NCBI GenBank assembly: GCA_048262455.1
Contig: JBLXFD010000005.1
Location: forward strand, 124,001 to 188,000
DNA length: 64,000 bases
Reading direction: 5' to 3'
Source of the DNA: Psychromarinibacter sp048262455
GTDB taxonomy: Bacteria; Pseudomonadota; Alphaproteobacteria; Rhodobacterales; Rhodobacteraceae
The position numbers were made by a program, and so were the translations under genes. This document shows, piece by piece, positions 33,801 through 42,626 of the stretch (positions are counted from its first letter, which is position 1; every line of letters begins with the position of its first letter). The notes under the pieces were generated by a model. The model searched no databases. It worked only from the letters and a program-made list of their open reading frames with translations, and had not been told where the DNA came from.

Positions 33801-36291
33801 CCGGCTGATCGACATGCGCGCGGTGGAGCTGGCCGAGGGCGAGAACCTGTTCGAGCTGCCGGTCACCGATGACTGGGGCGCGGGGGCCTATGTCACCGTC
33901 ACCGCGCTGCGTCCCATGGACGTGGCCGCCGGGCGCAACCCGGCGCGGGCGCTGGGGCTGGCCCATGCCGCGGTGGAGCCGGGCGACAAGCGCCTGCGCG
34001 CCGCCTTCGAGGTGCCCGCCGAGGCCGCGCCGCGCGCCGCCCTGCCGGTGGCGCTGAAGGTCGAGGGCGTGGCGCCGGGCGAGACGGCGCACGTCACCAT
34101 CGCCGCCGTCGACGTGGGCATCCTGAACCTCACCGCCTTCAAGGCGCCGGACCCGGCCAGGCACTACTTCGGCCAGCGCAAGCTGGGCGTGGGGATGCGC
34201 GACGTCTACGGGCGGCTGATCGATGGCATGTCCGGCGCCATGGGCCGCGTCCGCTCCGGCGGCGATGCCAACGGCGGCATCGACACCAGCGCGCCGCCCC
34301 CGACAGAGGAACTGGTGGCCTACTTCAGCGGACCGCTTGAGGTGGGCGAGGACGGCTACGTGCGTACCGAGTTCGACCTGCCCTCGTTCAACGGCACGGT
34401 GCGGCTGATGGCCATCGCCTGGTCGCCCACCGGGGTGGGACAGGCCGAGGCCGAGGTGCTGGTGCGCGACCCGGTGGTGCTGACCGCCTCGGTCCCGCGC
34501 TTCCTTGCGCCGGGGGACAGCACCCGGCTGCTGCTGGAACTGGTGCACGCCGCCGGCCCGGCGGGGCGCATGGGGCTGAAGGTGGAGGCCGATGGGGTGA
34601 AGCTGGGCCGCGGCCTGCCGAAGGCCTTCGAGCTGGAGGAACAGGGCAAGGCGCGCTTCTCCCTGCCGCTGACCGCGGAAGAGCCCGGTCTGGCGGAGCT
34701 GCGGGTGACGCTGACCACCCCGGACGGCAAGGCGCTGGTCAAGGTGCTGACGCTGCCGGTGCAGGTGAACGACCCCGAGACCGCGCGCACCAGCCGCTTC
34801 CCGCTGGCCGCCGGCGATACCTTCACCTTCGACAAGGACGTCTTCGCCGGGTTCCGTCCGGGCACCGCCACCGCGACCCTCGCCGCCGGGCCCATCGCCC
34901 GGCTCGACGCGCCGGGGCTGCTGCAGGCGCTGGACCGCTACCCCTACGGCTGCACCGAGCAGACCGTCAGCCAGGCGCTGCCGCTGCTCTACCTCGACGA
35001 ACTGGCCCGCGCGATGGGGCTGGAGGAACGCGAGGGGCTGGGCCCGCGGCTGGACGGCGCCATCGCAAGGGTGCTGTCCCGGCAGGCGCCGAACGGGGCC
35101 TTCGGGCTGTGGCAGGCGGGGTCCGACGATTTCTGGCTGGACGCCTACGTCGCCGACTTCCTGTCCCGGGCCAAGGCACGGGGGCACGCGGTGCCCGAGA
35201 TTGCCTTCCGCAACGCGCTGGACAACCTGCGCAACAAGGTCAGCTACGCCGCCGACTTCGACGAGGGGGGCGAGGCGCTGGCCTACGCGCTTTACGTTCT
35301 TGCGCGCGAGGGGGCGGCGGCGATCGGCGACCTGCGCTACTATGCCGACGTGAAGGCAAAGGCCTTCGGCACCCCGCTTGCCGCCGCGCAGCTCGGGGCG
35401 GCGCTGGCGGCCTACGGCGACCAGCCGCGCGCCGACCGGATGTTCGCGGTGGCCGCCGCAAGGATCAACAACGCGCGCGTGGCGGAAGAGCGGGAATGGC
35501 GGGCCGACTACGGCACCCGCCTGCGCGACCGCGCGGCGGTGCTGACCCTAGCGGTCGAGGCGGGCAGCAACGCCGTGGACCGCGCCGACCTGCTGGACAG
35601 CATCGGGCCGGTGGGATCCTCGCGCCCGCTGTCGACGCAGGAACAGGTGTGGTCGCTGCTGGCCGCCAGCGCGATGCTGGAGACCGGCGACCACGGCGCG
35701 CTGACGCTGGACGGCCGGCCGCTGACCGGGCCGCTGGTGCGGGTGGCCGAGGACGACACGGCCTTCCGCCCGCTGAAGGTCCGCAACACCGGCGAAGAGG
35801 AAGCGACGCTGACGCTCACCACCTTCGGCGTGCCCGAGGTGGCGGAAGCGGCGGGGGGCAACGGCTATGCCATCTCGCGCCGCTACTTCGACATGAAGGG
35901 CAACCCGGTAGAGCCGGAGCGCGTCAAGCAGGGCACCCGGCTGGTGGCGGTGCTGACGGTGCAGCCCTTCGGCGAGGCCGCGGCGCGGCTGATCGTCGAC
36001 GATCCGCTGCCGGCGGGGTTCGAGATCGACAACCCCAACCTGATGCGCGGCGGCGACATCGGCGCGCTGGACTGGCTGAAGCTGGAGACCGACGTGACCC
36101 ATGCCGAGTTCCGGCAGGACCGGTTCATCGCCGCCATCGACTGGCGCAAGGAGGACGAGTTCCGGCTGGGCTACATCGTGCGCGCCGTCTCTCCGGGCAG
36201 CTTCCACCACCCCGCCGCCAGCGTCGAGGACATGTACCGGCCCGAGTACCGCGCCCACAGCGATACCGGGAGGATCGGCGTCAGCGAATGA
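30844..36291 (+). CDS. Alpha-2-macroglobulin family protein with PAN domain
   Basis: A 1815-residue secreted protein of the bacterial alpha-2-macroglobulin family, thought to trap proteases in the periplasm. Residues 1-23 are a signal peptide (ending PVFAES) without a lipobox, unlike E. coli YfhM, which is a lipoprotein. A PAN/apple domain with Cys56, Cys60, Cys66 and Cys78 follows. Macroglobulin beta domains fill the middle. The thioester motif C1370-T-E-Q is intact (YPYGCTEQTVSQALP), so covalent trapping is possible. The bait region cannot be read. It overlaps pbpC by 4 bases, the pairing seen in E. coli, where it is coupled to cell-wall repair. Confidence 0.95.
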   Translation: MRSAGVFAIVLSALSLSPAPVFAESPVPDRRIALTRDVDLPGGDLRTILDASLSACQTACLADSECGAFTYNSRTRACFPKGETGAPVPFEGAYSGLVLTAPAGAVALGEARAAELPFLDENDLRTAREVALELTNRHVPNDWSAEDLLAAAEQARADGNIVSAYRFTGAATVATDAPAHWTQYARLALAIEADRDSDRREYRRRALSAALNGYLRSDDTEARHEALTVLAEALEANGRGRVMIDALRLAQQIAPRPETARMLDAAVAEHGFRVIEHVVENDSATPRVCAEFSEDLVQAGEDYAPFVQVPGAALTVEPDGRRLCLEGVTHGARYRVTFRQGLPAASGEVLAKHVTLNLYVRDRSPDVRFPGRAYILPATGEVNIPVESVNLAEVDLVLRRISDRSILRAIQGGFFGRPLSPWQEDELGDTIAATVWTGKGELTQELNRDVTTRLPLTEVVGALDAGIYALQAKVPGADPYDHPAATQWFVVSDLGLATLGGTDGLHVFTRALGTAAPAEGVEITLLSRANAVLGTVTTDAEGHAAFAPGLTAGTGGAAPAMVLAEAGGDMTFLSLTDPEFDLSDRGVEGRAPAGPVDAFLATDRGAYRAGETIHATVLARDDRARAIPGLPVVAVLTRPDGVEYSRVLGRDGVAGGHVFDFRTTADVPRGAWRLDVHADPDAPAIATTRVLVEDFLPERIDFDLALPEAPLRPGDSAPLTVEARYLFGAPAGDLPVEGELRLRAVRTLEAYPGYVFGRHDADVRQAGEYLGADLRTDAEGHAEVLVEIPQMEPHFRPMQAEVTLRLSEGSGRPVERSITHAVAPAAPVIGIRKLFDGVLSEGGEALFDLIALDMDQQPLEMPVHWTLNKVNTRYQWYNADGYWDWEPITTRTPVAEGDAMLGTQPVTVGAGVDWGEYELRVERRGGDYAAASEDFAAGWYGGADASATPDFLEMSLDAESYRPGDSASLRVVPRFAGKGLITVVSNRLIDMRAVELAEGENLFELPVTDDWGAGAYVTVTALRPMDVAAGRNPARALGLAHAAVEPGDKRLRAAFEVPAEAAPRAALPVALKVEGVAPGETAHVTIAAVDVGILNLTAFKAPDPARHYFGQRKLGVGMRDVYGRLIDGMSGAMGRVRSGGDANGGIDTSAPPPTEELVAYFSGPLEVGEDGYVRTEFDLPSFNGTVRLMAIAWSPTGVGQAEAEVLVRDPVVLTASVPRFLAPGDSTRLLLELVHAAGPAGRMGLKVEADGVKLGRGLPKAFELEEQGKARFSLPLTAEEPGLAELRVTLTTPDGKALVKVLTLPVQVNDPETARTSRFPLAAGDTFTFDKDVFAGFRPGTATATLAAGPIARLDAPGLLQALDRYPYGCTEQTVSQALPLLYLDELARAMGLEEREGLGPRLDGAIARVLSRQAPNGAFGLWQAGSDDFWLDAYVADFLSRAKARGHAVPEIAFRNALDNLRNKVSYAADFDEGGEALAYALYVLAREGAAAIGDLRYYADVKAKAFGTPLAAAQLGAALAAYGDQPRADRMFAVAAARINNARVAEEREWRADYGTRLRDRAAVLTLAVEAGSNAVDRADLLDSIGPVGSSRPLSTQEQVWSLLAASAMLETGDHGALTLDGRPLTGPLVRVAEDDTAFRPLKVRNTGEEEATLTLTTFGVPEVAEAAGGNGYAISRRYFDMKGNPVEPERVKQGTRLVAVLTVQPFGEAAARLIVDDPLPAGFEIDNPNLMRGGDIGALDWLKLETDVTHAEFRQDRFIAAIDWRKEDEFRLGYIVRAVSPGSFHHPAASVEDMYRPEYRAHSDTGRIGVSE

Positions 36292-38330
36292 GGCGCGGCG
36301 CGCTTTTCCTGCCGGCGCTGCTGCTGTTCCTCGCGGCGCTGGGCCGCGACGGTTTCGACGCCTGGATCGCGCGCACCGAGATGCCGCCGCTGGCGGTGGA
36401 AACCTCGGTAGAAATGCGCGACCGCAACGGCGCCCTGCTGCGCGCCTATACCGTGGCCGACGGGCGCTGGCGGCTGGGGGTGCGGCTGGAGCAGGTGGAC
36501 CCCGCCTACGTCGAGATGCTGCTGGCCTACGAGGACAAGCGGTTCTACCGGCATGGCGGCGTCGACGCGCTGGCGATGCTGCGGGCATTGGGGCAGGCGG
36601 TGACACGGGGGCGCGTGGTCTCCGGCGGCTCGACCCTGACCATGCAGGTGGCACGGCTGCTGGAGGACGGCGGCACCGGGCGGCTGGCGGGCAAGCTGCG
36701 GCAGTTCCGGCTGGCGCTGGCGCTGGAGCGGCGGCTGGACAAGCGGCAGATCCTGGAGATCTACCTGAACCGCGCGCCCTTCGGCGGCAACCTCGAGGGG
36801 GTGCGCGCCGCCAGCTACGCCTGGTTCGGCAAGGAGCCGTGGCGCCTGACCCCCGCCGAGGCGGCGCTGCTGGTGGCGCTGCCGCAGTCGCCGGAGCGCC
36901 GCCGTCCCGACCGTTTCGCCGGCGCGGCCCATGACGCGCGGGGCCGGGTGCTGGCGCGGGCGGAACGCGCGGGGGTGCTGGACGCCGATACCCGCCGCGC
37001 CGCCGGGACAGAGCGGGTGCCGGACCGGCGCCGCCCCTTCCCGGCGCTGGCCCCGCACCTGACCGACCGGCTGCGGGCCGAGGACCCGGCCGCGCAGGTC
37101 CACCACCTGACGCTGGACGCGGGCCTGCAGGCGCGGCTGGAAGCGCTTGCCACCCGCGCCGCCCGCGCCGCCGGGCAGCGGCAGTCGATCGCCCTGCTGC
37201 TGGCCGATCATCGCAGCGGCGAGATCCTCGCATCAGTGGGATCGGCCGGATACGCGCCCGGCGCGCGGGACGGCTTCGTGGACATGACGCGGGCCCTGCG
37301 CTCTCCCGGCTCGACGCTGAAGCCGCTGGTCTACGGGCTGGCCTTCGACCAGGGGCTGGCGCACCCCGAGACGCTGATCGACGACCGCCCCGTCGCCTTC
37401 GCCGGCTACGCGCCGCAGAACTTCGACGGGATCTTTCGCGGTACCCTGCGGGTGCGCGAGGCGCTGCAGCTGTCGCTGAACGTGCCGGTGGTCAAGCTGC
37501 TGGACGCGCTGGGACCGGCGCGGTTGATGGCACACCTGCGCCGCGCCGGGGCCGAGGCGCGGCTGCCGGGCGGGACGCCCGGTCTGGCGGTGGCGCTGGG
37601 GGGCGTGGGGGTGTCGCTGGAGGGGCTGGTGCGGCTCTACGCTTCGCTGGCCCAGGGCGGCCGCGCGGTGCTTCTGTCGCCGCGCGCCGGAGTGCGCCAG
37701 CCGGAGGTGCCGCAGCAGGTGCTGTCGCCGGAAGCCGCCTGGATGATCGGGGACATCCTGTCGGGCATCGCGCCGTCGCGCGGGGCGGCGGGGTTCCGGC
37801 TGGCCTACAAGACCGGCACCTCCTACGGCCACCGCGATACCTGGGCGCTGGGCTATGACGGGGCGCATGTGGCGGGGGTCTGGATGGGGCGGCCGGACGG
37901 CACCCCGGTGCCGGGGGCCTTCGGCGCCGAGGTCGCCGCGCCGATCCTGTTCGAGGCCTTCGCGCTGCTGAAGCCCCAGGCGGACCGCCTGCCGCCGCCG
38001 CCCCCCGCGACGCTGCTGGTGCGCCACGCCGGACTGCCGCCGCCGTTGCAGGTGTTCCGCCCCCGGGGCGCGGCCTTCGCGGCGCCCGAGGATGCGCCCA
38101 GCATGGCGTTTCCGCCGGACGGGGCGCGGGTCGAGATGGTGGACAAGTTGCTGGCGGTGAAGGTGCGCGACGGGCGTCCGCCCTTCACCTGGCTCGCCGA
38201 TGGCCGCCCGGTTCTGACCGGCAGCCACGAGCGCAGCGCGCTGATCGCCCTGCCGGGGCCGGGGTTCGTCACGCTCTCGGTAATCGACGGCGCGGGACGC
38301 GCGGCGCGGGCAAGCGTGCGGGTCGACTGA
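36288..38330 (+). CDS. pbpC: Penicillin-binding protein 1C
   Basis: A 680-residue bifunctional peptidoglycan synthase. A signal anchor spans residues 1-22. The transglycosylase domain has Glu82 in AYEDKRFYRHGG and the GGSTLTMQVARLL motif. The transpeptidase domain has S342-x-x-K345 (SPGSTLKP), SxN in LSLNVPV and K508-TG-T (YKTGTSYGHRD). The last 90 residues are the PBP1C C-terminal beta domain. The ATG lies in the stop of the macroglobulin gene (ATGA), so both are made together. All catalytic residues are present. Confidence 0.96.
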   Translation: MRRGALFLPALLLFLAALGRDGFDAWIARTEMPPLAVETSVEMRDRNGALLRAYTVADGRWRLGVRLEQVDPAYVEMLLAYEDKRFYRHGGVDALAMLRALGQAVTRGRVVSGGSTLTMQVARLLEDGGTGRLAGKLRQFRLALALERRLDKRQILEIYLNRAPFGGNLEGVRAASYAWFGKEPWRLTPAEAALLVALPQSPERRRPDRFAGAAHDARGRVLARAERAGVLDADTRRAAGTERVPDRRRPFPALAPHLTDRLRAEDPAAQVHHLTLDAGLQARLEALATRAARAAGQRQSIALLLADHRSGEILASVGSAGYAPGARDGFVDMTRALRSPGSTLKPLVYGLAFDQGLAHPETLIDDRPVAFAGYAPQNFDGIFRGTLRVREALQLSLNVPVVKLLDALGPARLMAHLRRAGAEARLPGGTPGLAVALGGVGVSLEGLVRLYASLAQGGRAVLLSPRAGVRQPEVPQQVLSPEAAWMIGDILSGIAPSRGAAGFRLAYKTGTSYGHRDTWALGYDGAHVAGVWMGRPDGTPVPGAFGAEVAAPILFEAFALLKPQADRLPPPPPATLLVRHAGLPPPLQVFRPRGAAFAAPEDAPSMAFPPDGARVEMVDKLLAVKVRDGRPPFTWLADGRPVLTGSHERSALIALPGPGFVTLSVIDGAGRAARASVRVD

Positions 38331-38365
38331 GGCAGGCCGCCGGCCCGCCCCGCAGGAACCCCGGC

Positions 38366-38839
38366 TCAGGCGGCCTGGCTGGCCTGCACGTCCGCCAGAA
38401 GCGCATGCAGCGTCGCCGGATCGGCGTTCGCCCGCAGCTTGGCGCAGGTGTCGGCGTCGCGCAGGGTGCGCGAGACCAGGGCCAGCGCCCGCAGGTGATC
38501 GACGCCGGATTCCGCCGGCGCGAACAGCGCGAAGACCAGATCCACCGGCTGGCGGTCCACCGAATTGAACTCCAACGGCTTTTCCAGCCGCAGGAAGACC
38601 CCGCGCACGCGGGGCAGGCCGGTCAGCCGCGCATGGGGCAGGGCGATGCCCTGTCCCACGCCGGTCGGTCCCAGCGATTCGCGCTCCATCAGCGCGTCGA
38701 TGACCTCGCGCGGCGGAAGGTCGTAGACCTGCCGTGCGATTTCGCCAAGTTCCAGGAACAGCCGCTTCTTGCTGGTCAGGTTACTGACCACGCGCACGGC
38801 GTCCGGATGCAGAATGCTCGAAAGTTCCATGCCCCTCAT
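38366..38839 (-). CDS. ptsN: PTS IIA-like nitrogen-regulatory protein PtsN
   Basis: A 157-residue EIIA-Ntr protein, the phosphoryl acceptor of the nitrogen-related PTS. The active-site His is in GQGIALPHARL. Start choice is between ATG 38839 and ATG 38830 (MELSSILHPDAV); the second matches family N-termini better but has a poorer ribosome-binding site. It is the last gene of the operon rnd-kdsD-lptC-lptA-lptB-hpf-ptsN, 31 bases after hpf. Unlike E. coli, no rpoN lies in the locus. Confidence 0.95.
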   Translation of the reverse strand: MRGMELSSILHPDAVRVVSNLTSKKRLFLELGEIARQVYDLPPREVIDALMERESLGPTGVGQGIALPHARLTGLPRVRGVFLRLEKPLEFNSVDRQPVDLVFALFAPAESGVDHLRALALVSRTLRDADTCAKLRANADPATLHALLADVQASQAA

Positions 38840-38870
38840 GCTCTTCAGGCCGGCATTGCTTCGCCGTTGT

Positions 38871-39446
38871 TCAGCTGCTGGTGCTGGGGTCGATCCAGCC
38901 GATGTTCCCGTCCGGCCGGCGGTAAACCACGTTCACCCCGGCGTTCCCTTCGTTGCGGAACACCAAAACCGGCGCACCCGCCAGTTCCATCTGCATCACC
39001 GCTTCGCCGACGGAGAGCGACGGGATCTTCGTCTGCATTTCTGCGACGATGATCGGCTGAAGCGTGTCGGGCTCCAGCGTTTCGTCCTCCTCGGATGACG
39101 CGAGGATATATGAAGACGCGCCGGAAAGTTCAACCGGTTGTGAACGCTCCCGGTGATGATCCTTCAGCCGGCGCTTGTAGCGGCGCAGCTGCTTTTCCAT
39201 CTTTTCGCAGCAACTGTCGAAGGCGGCGTAGATCTCTGTCTGGTGGGCGCTGGCCTGGGCGGTCAGCCCGGTGCTCAGATGCACCACGGATTCGCAGACG
39301 TACTCATGCCCGCTGCGCGAGAAGGTGACGATCGCCTCGGTGGGACGTTCGGCGTACTTCTGCACGATGGCGCCAAGCTCGTTCTCCACGTGCCCCTGCA
39401 GCGCGTCGCCGACGTCGATCTGTTTGCCGCTTATCTGGTACCGCAT
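38871..39446 (-). CDS. hpf: Ribosome hibernation promoting factor, long form
   Basis: A 191-residue long-form HPF. It comprises an N-terminal S30AE domain (MRYQISGKQIDVGDAL to about residue 110), a charged linker and a C-terminal dimerisation domain (DGNIGWIDPS end, VFRNEGNAGVNVVYRR). Long HPF dimerises 70S ribosomes to 100S particles in stationary phase. ATG 39446 has GAGGAGG five bases upstream; the longer frame to 39542 has no homology. The gap of 278 bases to lptB is the largest inside this operon and probably holds its own promoter. TTGACA lies at 39656-39651 on the minus strand without a clear -10 box, and a CCGGCGC/GCGCCGG hairpin lies at 39480-39497 in the leader. Confidence 0.95.
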   Translation of the reverse strand: MRYQISGKQIDVGDALQGHVENELGAIVQKYAERPTEAIVTFSRSGHEYVCESVVHLSTGLTAQASAHQTEIYAAFDSCCEKMEKQLRRYKRRLKDHHRERSQPVELSGASSYILASSEEDETLEPDTLQPIIVAEMQTKIPSLSVGEAVMQMELAGAPVLVFRNEGNAGVNVVYRRPDGNIGWIDPSTSS

Positions 39447-39724
39447 CTTGCCTCCTCTGGTGATGACCGGTGCCGGGAGCCGGCGCAAAGGCGCCGGGCC
39501 GTGGGCATTGCCGGTTCTGAATTTCCTGGATTCGGATTGCAACGTGCCGCCGTTCCTGCGGCCGGGGCCGGGACAGGGCGCATGTCGGAGCGCGGTTCCG
39601 TAGCGGATCGGCGGGGGTCATGCATCCCGATCATTTGGCGCCTGCTTTGGTGTCAAAGTCAACTCTCACCCTTCCCCCTGGACAGCAGGCTTCCAAGGAT
39701 TTCCGCCAGCCTGCGCCGCAATGG

Positions 39725-40483
39725 TTAAGTAATCCTGAACGACTGCCCGAGGTAGACGCGGCGGACGTTCTCGTCCTTCACCACCTCCTCGGTCGTGCCG
39801 CTCATCAGGACCTTTCCATCATGAAGGATGTAGGCGCGATCGACGATTTCCAGCGTCTCGCGCACATTGTGATCGGTGATCAGCACGCCGATGCCGCGGG
39901 TCTTGAGGTCAGCGACCAGCCCCCGGATCTCGCCCACGGCGATGGGGTCGACCCCGGCAAAGGGTTCGTCCAGCAGCAGGTACTTGGGATTGGCGGCAAG
40001 GCAGCGCGCGATCTCGACCCGCCGCCGTTCCCCGCCCGACAGCGACAGCGCCGAGGCGCGGCGCAGGTGGGTGATGGAGAACTCCGACAGCAGCTCTTCC
40101 AGCCGGTCGTGGCGGCGCTTCTTACGGGGCATGGAAATCTCGAGGATGGCGAGGATGTTGTCCTCGACCGACAGGCCCCGGAAGATCGAGACCTCCTGCG
40201 GCAGGTAACCAATGCCCAGCTTGGCGCGGCGGTACATCGGCAGGTAGGTCACGTCGCGCCCGTCGATGGTGACCTGCCCGCCCTCGGGGCTGATCAGCCC
40301 GGCGACCGCGTAGAAGGTGGTGGTCTTGCCGGACCCGTTGGGGCCCAGCAGCGCCACCACCTCGCCGCGCCCCAGCTCCAGGCTGACGTCGCGGATCACG
40401 GTCTTCTTGCGATAGCTCTTGCGAAGGTTGACGACGCGCAGCCCGGCCTCGCCCTCGGTCATGGTCAGCTGCGCGGGCGTCAT
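39725..40483 (-). CDS. lptB: Lipopolysaccharide export ABC ATPase LptB
   Basis: A 252-residue ABC ATPase that powers lipopolysaccharide extraction from the inner membrane with LptFG. Walker A is LLGPNGSGKTTTFY, the signature is LSLSGGERRRVEIAR, Walker B is YLLLDEPFAGVDP, and the switch His is in LITDHNVRETL. The start codon follows the lptA stop with a one-base overlap (TGATG). The order lptC-lptA-lptB is the standard one. Confidence 0.97.
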   Translation of the reverse strand: MTPAQLTMTEGEAGLRVVNLRKSYRKKTVIRDVSLELGRGEVVALLGPNGSGKTTTFYAVAGLISPEGGQVTIDGRDVTYLPMYRRAKLGIGYLPQEVSIFRGLSVEDNILAILEISMPRKKRRHDRLEELLSEFSITHLRRASALSLSGGERRRVEIARCLAANPKYLLLDEPFAGVDPIAVGEIRGLVADLKTRGIGVLITDHNVRETLEIVDRAYILHDGKVLMSGTTEEVVKDENVRRVYLGQSFRIT

Positions 40484-41007
40484 CAGTTGTTGCCGGGCTG
40501 CAGGATCGTCTTGACCCGCCCCTCCATCCGCCCCGCGCCGGACTGCAGGTTGTAGGTCATCCGGTCCGCCGACAAGGCGGTGGTGCCCTGGGTCAGCAGC
40601 ACGTTGCCGGTCATCACGATGGTCTCGTTCTCGAGGGTATAGACCGCTTCCTGGGATTCCGCGGCCTCGGCGGGGCCGACGAAGGTGACGCCGCCGAACA
40701 TGCGGATCGTCTTGATCGCGTTGGCGCCATCGGCGCCGGGGCCGTACTCCACCAGCAGCCGCTCGCAGGTCATGACAAGGTCGCCCTGCCCGACGATCAC
40801 GTTGCCGGTGAACTCGGCCTGGCCGCTCTGCTGGTCCAGCGCGAGGTTTTCCGAGGTGATCTCGACCGGCTGGCTGCTGTCGAAGTCCTGCACCCCGAGG
40901 TTGATCGAGGTTCCCTGCGCCAGCAGCGGCGCCGGCAGGGGCAACAGGAAGAGCAGCCCGAGAAGGGCCGCGAGAAGACGTTTGGGCGACATGGTCAGGA
41001 TCCTCAT
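40483..41007 (-). CDS. lptA: Lipopolysaccharide transport periplasmic protein LptA
   Basis: A 174-residue periplasmic bridge protein. A signal peptide covers residues 1-31 (LLGLLFLLPLPAPLLAQG). The OstA-like beta-jellyroll domain follows (VEITSENLALDQQSGQAEFTGNVIVGQGDL). ATG 41007 is supported by its ATGA overlap with the lptC stop; an in-frame ATG five codons later is possible. It carries lipopolysaccharide between LptC and LptD. Confidence 0.94.
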   Translation of the reverse strand: MRILTMSPKRLLAALLGLLFLLPLPAPLLAQGTSINLGVQDFDSSQPVEITSENLALDQQSGQAEFTGNVIVGQGDLVMTCERLLVEYGPGADGANAIKTIRMFGGVTFVGPAEAAESQEAVYTLENETIVMTGNVLLTQGTTALSADRMTYNLQSGAGRMEGRVKTILQPGNN

Positions 41008-41615
41008 TCTGCGGGGCTGTATATCAGCTTCACCTTGTCTTTGAAAACCAGCACGTGCGGGGCCGTGTCGCTTCCGTCGCCGGTCATGTCGAAGGCGCCC
41101 GCGGTCAGCTTCAGCCCGGGGCCGGTGACCGTGACGGGATTGGGCGAGGACAGGCGCATCTCGCGCATTTCCATGGTCAGGTCCTCGGCCAGCAGACGGT
41201 AGCCCGACCCGCTGTCCACCTGCACCCCGCCCCCCAGTTCGGCCCGCTGCGCCTCGTTCTCCAGCACCGCGGTGGCGGCGGCGACGTCCACCGTCTCGCC
41301 GTCCGGCAGGTCGATGGCGGCGCGCAGTTCCTCGCCGGTGATGCGGCCGGGGCGCAGCAGGTCGGGGCGGGCGCGGGCGGCGGACAGGCGGAAGGCGGCG
41401 CCGCTGTCGGTGACACCAGAGAAGGTGGGCGCGCCGATCCGCTGCTCGCGCGAGAGGGCCTCGACGTCGATGCCCTCGGTGAAGGGCAGGTTCTGCGCCG
41501 GGTCGATGGTGCGGGCAAACAGGAACAGCGTCGCAAGGAAAACCACCGCCAGCAGCGGCAGCACCAGCTTCGCCCAGAAGACGACGCGGCTGTAGGTGTT
41601 GTCAGGAACGGCCAT
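41004..41615 (-). CDS. lptC: LPS export protein LptC
   Basis: A 203-residue protein with one N-terminal membrane segment (VVFWAKLVLPLLAVVFLATLFLFA, residues about 11-34) and a periplasmic jellyroll domain. It binds the LptBFG complex and hands lipopolysaccharide to LptA. Identification rests on topology, position and conserved segments such as LSREQRIGAPTFSG and LLAEDLTMEMREMRL. It lies 30 bases after kdsD and overlaps lptA by 4 bases. Confidence 0.92.
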   Translation of the reverse strand: MAVPDNTYSRVVFWAKLVLPLLAVVFLATLFLFARTIDPAQNLPFTEGIDVEALSREQRIGAPTFSGVTDSGAAFRLSAARARPDLLRPGRITGEELRAAIDLPDGETVDVAAATAVLENEAQRAELGGGVQVDSGSGYRLLAEDLTMEMREMRLSSPNPVTVTGPGLKLTAGAFDMTGDGSDTAPHVLVFKDKVKLIYSPAE

Positions 41616-41645
41616 CTGCTCCAGCGATGTAAGGGCGGCGCGCGG

Positions 41646-42617
41646 TCAGGCAATACCCGCGCGCAGGCAGTCGTGCACGTGCAGGATGCCGACGGCGCGG
41701 CGGCTGGTGTCGGGATCGACCACGAAAAGGCAGGTAATGCGGCGCGCGTTCATCAGCGCCACCGCCTGCTCGGCCAGCGCGTCCGGCCCGATGGTGCGGG
41801 GATCCGCCGTCATCACCTCTTCGGCACGGCGGCTCAGCAGCCCGTCCATGTGCCGCCGCAGGTCGCCGTCGGTGACGATGCCGGCAAGGCTGCCGTCCGG
41901 TTCGGTCACGCCGACCACGCCGAAGCTGCGCCCGCTCATCACCAGCAGGGCCTCGGCCATGGGCGTGCCGCGGGCCACCAGCGGCATGTCGGCGTGCATC
42001 AGGTCGCGCACCTTGGCCAGCCGCGCGCCCAGCTTGCCGCCGGGGTGGAACTGGCGGAAATGCTCGGGCGTGAACTGCCGGTGCTCCATCAGCGCCACCG
42101 CCAGCGCATCGCCCAGCGCCAGCGTCATGGTGGTGGAGGAGGTGGGAACGATGCCCTTGCCGCAGGCTTCCTCTGCGGGCGGCAGCACCAGCCGCACGTC
42201 GCACTGGCGCATCAGCGTGCTGCCGGGCACGCTGGCCACGCCGATCAGCGGGATGCCGAAACGGCGGGTATAGGCGATCAGGTCGGCCAGTTCCGGCGTC
42301 TCGCCGCTGTTGGACAGCACCAGGGCCACGTCGCCCTGCGCCATCATGCCAAGGTCGCCGTGGCTGGCCTCTGCCGGATGGACGAAGTGCGCGGGCGTGC
42401 CGGTGGAGGCGAAGGTGGCCGCCACCTTGCGCGCCACGTGCCCCGACTTGCCCATGCCGGAGACGATCACTCGCCCCCGCGCACCGAGGATCAGCGCCAC
42501 GGCCTCGGCAAACCCCGCGTCCAGCGCGCCGGCGAGACGCGACAGCGCCTCGGCCTCGCAGGCTATCACCCTGCGGCCGGCGGAGAGGAAGGCGTCCTTG
42601 TTCATGCGCTTCAGCAT
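41646..42617 (-). CDS. kdsD: D-arabinose 5-phosphate isomerase (KdsD/KpsF family)
   Basis: A 323-residue isomerase making D-arabinose 5-phosphate from ribulose 5-phosphate for KDO, the inner sugar of lipopolysaccharide. The SIS domain comprises GRVIVSGMGKSGHVARKVAATFASTGTPAHFVH at residues 45-80 and the His of HPAEASHGD. Two CBS domains form residues 195-323. An ATG four codons downstream of the chosen start (MNKDAFL) is an alternative. Its place before the lpt genes fits lipopolysaccharide synthesis. Confidence 0.95.
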   Translation of the reverse strand: MLKRMNKDAFLSAGRRVIACEAEALSRLAGALDAGFAEAVALILGARGRVIVSGMGKSGHVARKVAATFASTGTPAHFVHPAEASHGDLGMMAQGDVALVLSNSGETPELADLIAYTRRFGIPLIGVASVPGSTLMRQCDVRLVLPPAEEACGKGIVPTSSTTMTLALGDALAVALMEHRQFTPEHFRQFHPGGKLGARLAKVRDLMHADMPLVARGTPMAEALLVMSGRSFGVVGVTEPDGSLAGIVTDGDLRRHMDGLLSRRAEEVMTADPRTIGPDALAEQAVALMNARRITCLFVVDPDTSRRAVGILHVHDCLRAGIA

Positions 42618-42626
42618 CGCGCCATG

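Noticed and set aside
32005..35187. Minus-strand open frame of 1060 codons opposite the macroglobulin gene
   Set aside because: Translation is rich in His/Gln/Arg/Gly without any domain, and the plus strand encodes a recognisable protein with signal peptide and thioester.
38333..38377. CAGGCCGCC/GGCGGCCTG inverted repeat between pbpC and ptsN as a terminator
   Set aside because: The loop is 27 bases and no T-tract follows on either strand; the second arm is also ptsN coding sequence.
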